A stretch of 64,000 nt of DNA from assembly GCF_003963535.1 (NCBI RefSeq), contig NZ_CP034539.1, positions 496,001 through 560,000 of the forward strand. Reading direction: 5' to 3'. The stretch's first letter is position 1. Each line of letters opens with the position of its first letter. The notes beneath the pieces were generated by a model that saw only the letters and a list, made by a program, of their open reading frames with translations, did not search any database and was not told the DNA's origin. The position numbers and the translations under genes were made by a program. Below, in pieces: positions 58,393 to 64,000 of this stretch. Source of the DNA: Streptomyces cyaneochromogenes (GTDB taxonomy: Bacteria; Actinomycetota; Actinomycetes; Streptomycetales; Streptomycetaceae).

Positions 58393-60105
58393 TCAGTGGG
58401 ATTCGCGGCTGACCTCGGAACCGCTGGAACCCACGAGGAAGTCGAGGTCGGCGCCGGTGTCGGCCTGGCGGACGTGGTCGACGTACAGGCGCTCCCAGCC
58501 GCGCCGGGGGTTGGCGAAGCCGGTGAGCGTGGCCTCGTCGGGGTGCCTGCGGGCGAGTTCGTCGGCGGGCAGGTCGACCTCGATACGTCGGGCCTCGACG
58601 TCCAGGGCGATGACGTCACCGGTCCGGACCAGCGCCAAGGGGCCCCCGGCCGCGGCCTCTGGAGCCACGTGCAGGACTACCGTGCCGTACGCCGTGCCGC
58701 TCATCCGGCCGTCGCAGACGCGGACCATGTCACGGACGCCCTGTTCGAGCAGCTTCTTCGGCAGGGGCATGTTCGAGACCTCGGGCATGCCCGGGTAGCC
58801 CTTGGGGCCGCAACCGCGCAGCACGAGGACGGAGTCGGCGTCGACGTCGAGTCCGGGGTCGTCGATCCGGGCGTGGAAGTCCTCGATGGAGTCGAAGACG
58901 ACGGCCCTGCCGCGGTGGCGCAGCAGATGCGGTGAGGCCGCGGCCGGTTTGATGAGGGCGCCGTCGGGCGCGAGGTTGCCGCGCAGGACGGCGATACCGC
59001 CCTCGGCGACCAGGGGTTCGGCGCGGGTGCGGATGACCTCGCCGTCCCAGATCCCGGCGTCGTCGAGCGCGTCGACCAAGGGCTTGCCGGTGACAGTCAG
59101 GGCATCGGGGTCGAGCAGGTCGCGGACCTCGCGCAGGACGGCGAGAAGGCCTCCGGCGCGGTGGAAGTCCTCCATGAGGAAGCGGCCCGCCGGCTGGAGG
59201 TCCACCAGGACCGGGACGCGCGAGCCGATGCGGTCGAAGTCGTCGAGGGTGAGGTCGATGCCCAGGCGGCCCGCGATGGCGAGGAGGTGGACCACGGCGT
59301 TGGTGGAGCCGCCGATGGCGGCGAGCGCGACGATCGCGTTGTGGAAGGACGCCTCGGTGAGAAAGGAGCCCGGCCGGCGATCGGCCGCGACCATGTCCAC
59401 CGCCAGGCGACCGGTGGAGTGCGCGGCCTCCAGCAGACGGCTGTCGGGCGCCGGGGTTCCCGCCACCCCGGGGACGACCGTGCCCAGCGCCTCGGCGACC
59501 AGGGCCATCGTGGATGCGGTGCCCATGGTGTTGCAGTGGCCGCGGCTGCGGATCATCGCCGACTCGGAGCGGGTGAACTGCTCCTGCGAGAGCGTGCCCG
59601 CGCGGACCTCCTCCGACAGCCGCCACACATCGGTGCCGCACCCCAGCGGCCTGCCCCGGAAGGTCCCGGTGAGCATCGGGCCGCCGGGCACGACCACGGC
59701 GGGCAGGTCCACGGACGCGGCGGCCATCAGCAACGAGGGGATCGTCTTGTCGCAGCCGCCCAACAGCACGACCCCGTCGATGGGGTTGGCCCGCAGCATC
59801 TCCTCCGTGGCCATCGCGGCCATGTTGCGCCACAGCATGGCGGTGGGCCGTACCTGTGTCTCACCGAGCGACACCACGGGCAGGTCCAGCGGGATACCGC
59901 CCGCCTCGTACACGCCGTCGCGCACCGAGGCGGCGACCTCGTCGAGATGCGCGTTGCACGGGGTCAGGTCCGAGGCGGTGTTGGCGATGGCGATCTGCGG
60001 CCGGCCGGTGAAGGCGTCCGCCGACACGCCCCTGCGCATCCACGCCCGGTGGATGTAGGCGTTCCGGTCGTCTCCCTCGTACCACTGTGCGCTGCGCAGC
60101 CTCAC
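58393..60105 (-). CDS. IlvD/Edd-family sugar-acid dehydratase
   Basis: 570 residues from GTG 60105, preceded by GGAAGAGG; an in-frame ATG at 60162 is less well placed. Iron-sulfur dehydratase motifs: LGGCDKTIPSLLMAA and RGHCNTMGTASTMA (cluster cysteines), CGTDVWRLSEEVRAG, VRVCDGRMSGTAYGTVVLHV, and TGKPLVDAL. The start RSAQWYEGDDRNAYIHRAWM is that of the L-arabinonate/D-xylonate-type branch rather than IlvD itself. It would dehydrate an aldonic acid to a 2-keto-3-deoxy acid. The divergent dehydrogenase at 60210 could oxidise the corresponding sugar or aldonate. Confidence 0.9.
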   Translation of the reverse strand: MRLRSAQWYEGDDRNAYIHRAWMRRGVSADAFTGRPQIAIANTASDLTPCNAHLDEVAASVRDGVYEAGGIPLDLPVVSLGETQVRPTAMLWRNMAAMATEEMLRANPIDGVVLLGGCDKTIPSLLMAAASVDLPAVVVPGGPMLTGTFRGRPLGCGTDVWRLSEEVRAGTLSQEQFTRSESAMIRSRGHCNTMGTASTMALVAEALGTVVPGVAGTPAPDSRLLEAAHSTGRLAVDMVAADRRPGSFLTEASFHNAIVALAAIGGSTNAVVHLLAIAGRLGIDLTLDDFDRIGSRVPVLVDLQPAGRFLMEDFHRAGGLLAVLREVRDLLDPDALTVTGKPLVDALDDAGIWDGEVIRTRAEPLVAEGGIAVLRGNLAPDGALIKPAAASPHLLRHRGRAVVFDSIEDFHARIDDPGLDVDADSVLVLRGCGPKGYPGMPEVSNMPLPKKLLEQGVRDMVRVCDGRMSGTAYGTVVLHVAPEAAAGGPLALVRTGDVIALDVEARRIEVDLPADELARRHPDEATLTGFANPRRGWERLYVDHVRQADTGADLDFLVGSSGSEVSRESH

Positions 60106-60131
60106 CTGGACCTCTTCCAGCAGTCGGTACG

Positions 60132-60192
60132 GTGGTCTACAGTCCGGATCGCCATGGAGCATACGCAGACGTACGTCGGATCGACAGACCAC
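60132..60192. promoter_or_regulatory. Divergent promoter region with paired GTGGTCT motifs
   Basis: GTGGTCT (60132-60138, followed by ACAG) and its inverse AGACCAC (60186-60192) flank the middle of the 104-bp gap between the dehydratase and dehydrogenase starts. The core TGGTCTACAG resembles GntR/FadR-type half-sites. One regulator bound at both motifs could control both genes. No regulator gene is adjacent. Confidence 0.45.
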
Positions 60193-60209
60193 ACAAACGG
60201 CGGCCGCCG

Positions 60210-61259
60210 ATGCGCGCGTTCGTACTGACCGCCCCCGGCGCGTACGAGGTCCAGGACCTCCCGGCGCCCGTGGCCGCACCCGGCGAGGTCGTCGTCGACG
60301 TCGAGCGGGTCGGCGTGTGCGGCACCGACATGGAGTTCTTCACCGGTGCCATGGCCTATCTCCATCAGGGGCACTCCACGTACCCGATCCGGCCGGGTCA
60401 CGAGTGGGCCGGGCGGGTGACGGTGGTCGGTGACGGTGTTGATCCGGGGTGGGTCGGCCGCCGCGTCATGGGCGACACGATGCTGGGGTGCGGCAGCTGC
60501 CGCCGCTGTCTCCGGGGCCGACAGCACGTGTGCGAGAAGCGCCAGGAGGTCGGCATCCGCGGGGCGCGGGCCGGGGCACTGGCGGAGCGGCTCGCCGTAC
60601 CGGCGTCCTCGTTGCACGCCCTGCCCGACTCGGTCGACGCCGAGCTCGGCGCGCTCGTGGAGCCGGGTGGCAATGCCCTGCGCGCGGCGCGGGCGGCCGG
60701 GCTGCGTGCCGGGGACCGGGCTCTCGTCCTGGGGCCCGGGACCATCGGGTTGCTGGTCGCGCTGTTCCTGCGGGCATCGGGCGCGGAGGTTCACCTGCTG
60801 GACCGTCCCGGCACCTCACCGGCGTTCGCGCATGCCCTGGGCTTCGAGCACGTATGGGACGAGGCCTCCCTACCGGAGCTGCCCTTCGACGCGGTCGTCG
60901 ACGCCTCGAACGCGCCGCATCTGCCGTCCACGGCGGTGGAGTTGGTCGAACCGGGGGGCCGTCTGGTGTACATCGGGCTGGCCGGCGAGCCCAGCAGGAT
61001 CGACACCCGCGCGCTGGTGCTCAAGGACGTGGCGGCGGTGGGCATCCTGTCCGCATCTCCCGGTCTGGACGCCACCATCCGGGCGTACGCGTCCGGCGAG
61101 GTGGACCCCAGGCCTCTCGTCGCGGCCACCGTGGGGCTGGACGAGGTCGGCGCGGTGCTCGCGGGTGAACGGCCGGAGGGTGCCGGACCTGGTCCCAAGA
61201 TCCATGTCGACCCTCGACCGGATCGGACGGGCAGACCGTCGAGGACGAGTTCCGGTTGA
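60210..61259 (+). CDS. Zinc-containing alcohol/polyol dehydrogenase
   Basis: 349 residues from ATG 60210. Catalytic zinc site GVCGTDMEFF, GHEWAGRV, and LVEPGGNALRAA. The structural zinc site is CGSCRRCLRGRQHVCEKRQ, with the four cysteines kept. Rossmann motif LVLGPGTIGLLVALFLR. Close in layout to sorbitol, threonine and galactonate dehydrogenases. With the divergent sugar-acid dehydratase it suggests an oxidative sugar/uronate catabolic pair. The last ~20 residues are disordered. Confidence 0.9.
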   Translation: MRAFVLTAPGAYEVQDLPAPVAAPGEVVVDVERVGVCGTDMEFFTGAMAYLHQGHSTYPIRPGHEWAGRVTVVGDGVDPGWVGRRVMGDTMLGCGSCRRCLRGRQHVCEKRQEVGIRGARAGALAERLAVPASSLHALPDSVDAELGALVEPGGNALRAARAAGLRAGDRALVLGPGTIGLLVALFLRASGAEVHLLDRPGTSPAFAHALGFEHVWDEASLPELPFDAVVDASNAPHLPSTAVELVEPGGRLVYIGLAGEPSRIDTRALVLKDVAAVGILSASPGLDATIRAYASGEVDPRPLVAATVGLDEVGAVLAGERPEGAGPGPKIHVDPRPDRTGRPSRTSSG

Positions 61260-61278
61260 TCGGGAGGCAGCGGGCCGG

Positions 61279-61812
61279 TCAGCTGACGTGTGCGGAAATG
61301 GTTCGCGCGCACTCCAGGGACTCGGTGTGGGTGGTGTCCACCTCCAGGTCGTAGGCGACCCCCTGGTGCACCACGTCCGCCTGCATCGCGGCCATCCCCG
61401 GGACGCGATCGCCCCGTGCGATCTCCCGCCCCGCGGCGACCGTGCTGTCGCAGCGAACACCCACCCACAGAACGGTCAGTCCGGCCAGGGCCTTCTGCCA
61501 CCGCTGCTGGGACCCCGCTCCGCCGAGGAAGACGTCGTCGATGATGATCCTGGCTCCGGCCCGGGCCATCGCGACCATGCCTTCCTGCCAGGCCGTCTGC
61601 AGAACCATGAAGTCCTCCCCGACGTTCACCCGGCCGTCCGCCGCGAACTCGATCCCCGCGTCCGACGCCTGCATCCTCGCGGGCATGGCATCGACCAGCG
61701 AGTCGCACCCGAAGGCCAGCCAGGGATCCGGCAGCACGTCCTGCAGACACCGCACGATCCCGGACTTCCCCGAGCTGGAGCCGCCGTTGAGAATGATCAA
61801 CTGTGTCGTCAC
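61279..61812 (-). CDS. Chloramphenicol phosphotransferase-like kinase (CPT family)
   Basis: 177 residues from ATG 61812. P-loop [31 protein letters not shown] (catalytic aspartate region), and [12 protein letters not shown] (Walker B-like). The size and order match the CPT family first known from the chloramphenicol producer S. venezuelae, which phosphorylates the drug's primary hydroxyl. No chloramphenicol pathway is in view. Many Streptomyces have homologues that are not proven resistance enzymes, so the activity is unknown. Confidence 0.9.
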   Translation of the reverse strand: MTTQLIILNGGSSSGKSGIVRCLQDVLPDPWLAFGCDSLVDAMPARMQASDAGIEFAADGRVNVGEDFMVLQTAWQEGMVAMARAGARIIIDDVFLGGAGSQQRWQKALAGLTVLWVGVRCDSTVAAGREIARGDRVPGMAAMQADVVHQGVAYDLEVDTTHTESLECARTISAHVS

Positions 61813-61929
61813 AGGGGCACGGTATGACGTCTCCCAGGGGGAACGTAAACGAATATTGGACGGCCGCCCAAGTCGGGGCGGGCTACCACGGCACCTGGTC
61901 GTGCGGCGGCAGCCCGCGTCCTCAGCGCC

Positions 61930-62379
61930 TCAAGCACCGACCGACGCGGCGACAACCCGGTCGCGCTCCACCCGCGTGAGCAGGCCCTCGGACAGCCACC
62001 CGTCGGCGAGGGCGCGCGTACCGACTGGATGAAGTGGGCGGAGGTGTCGAAGGAGTCCTGGTGCCAGAGGGCGTCGAGGAAGGTCGGGCCGTCGGCGCGG
62101 GGGCGGTTCGGTATGCCGGAGTCGGTTGTGCCGAGGACGACGAGGGGCTCGGAGCGCTTGAAGCAGGCGTGGTATCGGGTGTCGTCCGCGATGTGGAAGG
62201 AGGCGAGGGTGAGGCGGTGTGTCGTGAAGTGGAGCGGGCGGCCCTCGGGGGCGATCGCGTCGGCCAGGTCGCCGCGGAGCGTGAAGTCCTTGTAGAAGGA
62301 GAACGCGCGGAAGGTCGGGTCGGGGGTGCGGGCGACCAGGAGGCCGGGCCGTAGAGCAGTGACTAGCGGCCGCGACATG
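61930..62379 (-). pseudogene. Unknown protein broken by one frameshift
   Basis: A minus-strand reading from about 62379 (MSRPLVTALRPGLLVARTPD) runs through FRAFSFYKDFTLRGDLADAI, FTTHRLTLASFHIADDTRYH, PTFLDALWHQDSFDTSAHF to FIQS near 62025. It then resumes in another frame as GTRALADGWLSEGLLTRVER and ends at 61930. Inserting one G at the break restores a single frame. I do not recognise the family. The indel may be real or a sequencing error. The N-terminal limit is uncertain. Confidence 0.5.
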
Positions 62380-62507
62380 GGCGCTGGGTGTCCCGCTGAC
62401 CGCACCCTCGGGAGAGTGGCCGACCGGGGGGACCGGGTCATTCCGGAGAGTGACAGAGCGCAAGCGGACGGCCATCAACTGGCGCCTGCTCCCGTACAGT
62501 TCGCCGC

Positions 62508-63839
62508 ATGGACGCCGAAGCCAGTCTCGACTCACTCCCGCAGGTGCCAGGAACCGGGCGACCGGTCCCCACCGTCGATCCCGAACTCGTGAAGCGGTGG
62601 CATGCAGAGGGAGGCGAACTGGTCGATCTGCTGTCCCAGGTGCGGGAGCGGGCCGGTGGCGTCGCCGGGGTCCGGCTCGGGCCGGCCCTCACCGTTCTCG
62701 TCACCGACCCGCAGGCGGTCCAGCATGTGCTCGCCCTCCGGCCGGACCGGTACGTCAAGCGTTCCCACCGTGCCCGTCTGCTGATCGGTGACGGTCTCCT
62801 GGCCGCCACCGGTGAGGCGTGGAAGCGGCAACGCCGCTTGCTGCAGTCCCAGTTCACCGGCACCGGGATGCGCCGCTATGAACATCGGATCACCGAGGCG
62901 GCCCGGACCACCGCCGAGCGCTGGGAGGCGTACGCCCGTACCGGACAGAGCCTCGATGTGGGCAAGGAGATGCACCGCTTCGCCCTGGACACCATCTGGC
63001 GCTCCCTCACCGGGCACCCCCTCGACGACGAGACCGCACACGAGTTGGAGGCCGTGGAAGCAGTGGGGGCCGCCCTGCCGACACTGCCGGCAGATGCCGA
63101 CAAGGCGCGGGACGCCGTCGCGGCCGATCTCGCCAGGATCGACGCGGTCGCCCTGCGCGCCATCGAGGCCGTCCGCGGCGGAGATGCCGGGCCCGACGGC
63201 CCGGGCCTGCTGCACATCCTGACCGACGCCGCCACCGAACGCCCCGAGTACACCGACCAGTTGATCCGCGACGAGCTGGTCACGCTGCTCGCGGCGGGGC
63301 ACGAGACGACGGCCACCACCCTGACCTGGCTGTACCTGCTGCTCGACCAGTACCCCACCGCCCGCGAGGAGGCGCTGGCCGCCGGCGACGCGGGCTCGGA
63401 GGAACGCCGCCGGGCCGTCCAGGCCCTCGTCCACGAGACGCTCCGCCTCTACCCGGCCGCCTGGCTCCTGCCCCGCCACGCCGCCGAGGACGACACCCTC
63501 GTCGGCCACACCGTCGAAGCGGGCACCGACCTCCTGGTCTGCCCGTACCTCACGCACCGCGATCCGCGGCTGTGGCCGGACCCGGACCGCTTCGACCCGC
63601 AGCGCTTCCTCGTCCCGGGCTGCCGCCCCACCCATCCGGGCGCCTACCTTCCCTTCGGTATCGGCCCCCGTGCCTGCCTGGGTCTGCAGTTCGCACTCCG
63701 CGAGTCGACCATCCTGCTCGAACACCTGCTGCCGGCCCACACCGTGGCGTTCTCCGCCACGCCCACGAAGGCGCAGTACGGCATCACGGTCCGCCCGGAC
63801 GGTCCCACGCCGGCGACCCTGGAGCCCGCGCTCGTGTGA
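62508..63839 (+). CDS. Cytochrome P450, FxxGPRxCxG type
   Basis: 443 residues from ATG 62508. I-helix LLAAGHETTATTLTWLYLLL, K-helix VHETLRLYPAAW (ExxR), PERF-type region WPDPDRFDPQRF, and heme loop YLPFGIGPRACLGLQFAL. The heme-loop sequence, length and ETLRLYP motif are closer to CYP4/CYP102-like or eukaryotic-type P450s than to the short bacterial class at 29794. There is no fused reductase. Substrate unknown; fatty acids or terpenoids are common for this group. No adjacent redox partner. Confidence 0.93.
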   Translation: MDAEASLDSLPQVPGTGRPVPTVDPELVKRWHAEGGELVDLLSQVRERAGGVAGVRLGPALTVLVTDPQAVQHVLALRPDRYVKRSHRARLLIGDGLLAATGEAWKRQRRLLQSQFTGTGMRRYEHRITEAARTTAERWEAYARTGQSLDVGKEMHRFALDTIWRSLTGHPLDDETAHELEAVEAVGAALPTLPADADKARDAVAADLARIDAVALRAIEAVRGGDAGPDGPGLLHILTDAATERPEYTDQLIRDELVTLLAAGHETTATTLTWLYLLLDQYPTAREEALAAGDAGSEERRRAVQALVHETLRLYPAAWLLPRHAAEDDTLVGHTVEAGTDLLVCPYLTHRDPRLWPDPDRFDPQRFLVPGCRPTHPGAYLPFGIGPRACLGLQFALRESTILLEHLLPAHTVAFSATPTKAQYGITVRPDGPTPATLEPALV

Positions 63840-63926
63840 AAGGCGGTCCGTGCACGGCCGAGGCCAGGAGCGGTGCGGCGCTCCCCCCTGCTCCTGGCAG
63901 TCCCGGCGCTCGAGTACGGTGCCGCC

Positions 63927-64000
63927 ATGGAGTTGGACGACGACGGGGTGCGCCTGCCGCGGCTGCGGATGCGCGATGTGCTGGCGCGTGGGGTGCTGTT
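63927..64000 (+). CDS. Start of a gene cut by the window edge
   Basis: ATG 63927 opens MELDDDGVRLPRLRMRDVLA and continues to the edge. The opening, with LPRLRMRDVLARGVL, resembles the start of PucR-type regulators, but 24 residues are too few to assign it. The gene's 3' end is outside the window. Confidence 0.45.
   Translation, partial: MELDDDGVRLPRLRMRDVLARGVL

Noticed and set aside
58802..60058. Long plus-strand frames opposite the dehydratase
   Set aside because: Ser/Arg-rich shadows of the minus-strand IlvD/Edd gene, whose motifs are unmistakable.
61279..61812. Evidence for chloramphenicol production
   Set aside because: A CPT-like kinase alone is not enough; no aromatic amine or NRPS genes of that pathway are in the window.
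1..64000. CRISPR arrays, prophage modules, PKS/NRPS modules, rRNA or tRNA genes
   Set aside because: Looked for and not seen: no regularly spaced repeats, no phage structural genes, no large multidomain synthases, and no RNA-gene signatures that I could recognise by eye.

Overview
The window has very high G+C, strong G/C preference at third codon positions, frequent GTG/TTG starts with GGAGG-type ribosome binding sites, many ATGA/GTGA stop-start overlaps, and rare TTA codons. This points to Streptomyces or a close relative. A Tap-like gene, insertion-sequence debris and many decayed genes suggest an accessory or arm region of a linear chromosome. No rRNA, tRNA, CRISPR array or intact transposon was seen.

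Layout. 1-0.8 kb: a LysR-type regulator fragment abuts half of an aldehyde dehydrogenase gene. 0.9-3.2 kb: a two-gene operon encodes a Tap-like HTH protein with family-B-polymerase-like motifs and a small HTH protein, preceded by two tandem palindromes. 3.2-15 kb: mixed genes (HEAT-repeat protein, hydrolases, TetR, AI-2E-family transporter, beta-lactamase-fold lipoprotein, GH5 glucanase, DUF1206). 15-24.4 kb: PP2C phosphatase/FUSC operon behind a truncated MFS gene, epoxide hydrolase, and a flavin monooxygenase/MFS operon divergent from a TetR gene. 24.4-34.7 kb: phosphoglucomutase, MFS/HxlR pair and P450 among transposase fragments and pseudogenes (DUF3500 protein, pullulanase, sugar nucleotidyltransferase, glycosyltransferase), with one intact PfkB kinase. 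34.7-36 kb: nagA.

The centrepiece is 36.2-50.1 kb (perhaps to 52.3 kb), a C7-cyclitol pseudosugar biosynthetic locus. It holds a sugar phosphate cyclase of the 2-epi-5-epi-valiolone synthase (EEVS) type, a ROK kinase, a TIM-barrel isomerase/epimerase, a HAD phosphatase, three oxidoreductases, a GlgC-like nucleotidyltransferase, an OtsA-like (pseudo)glycosyltransferase, an OtsB-like phosphatase, a TreT-like glycosyltransferase and two related MFS exporters. The inferred route is: cyclization of sedoheptulose 7-phosphate, epimerization/oxidoreduction, phosphorylation, nucleotide activation, coupling to a phosphorylated acceptor, dephosphorylation and export. No aminotransferase is present, unlike validamycin or acarbose loci, so any bridging nitrogen must come with the acceptor (as in salbostatin) or the product is nitrogen-free. 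Several of these genes carry TTA codons, five in one gene, implying bldA dependence. A 16-bp-stem terminator follows the EEVS gene. A LuxR-type regulator, another GT4 enzyme and a DMT-family transporter come next.

53-64 kb: an orphan set of palindromic operators, a GH12 endoglucanase, an ISL3-family transposase pseudogene, an Lrp regulator divergent from a membrane protein, a methyltransferase, a divergent sugar-acid dehydratase/dehydrogenase pair, a chloramphenicol phosphotransferase-like kinase, a frameshifted unknown gene, a second P450, and the start of a gene cut by the right edge.
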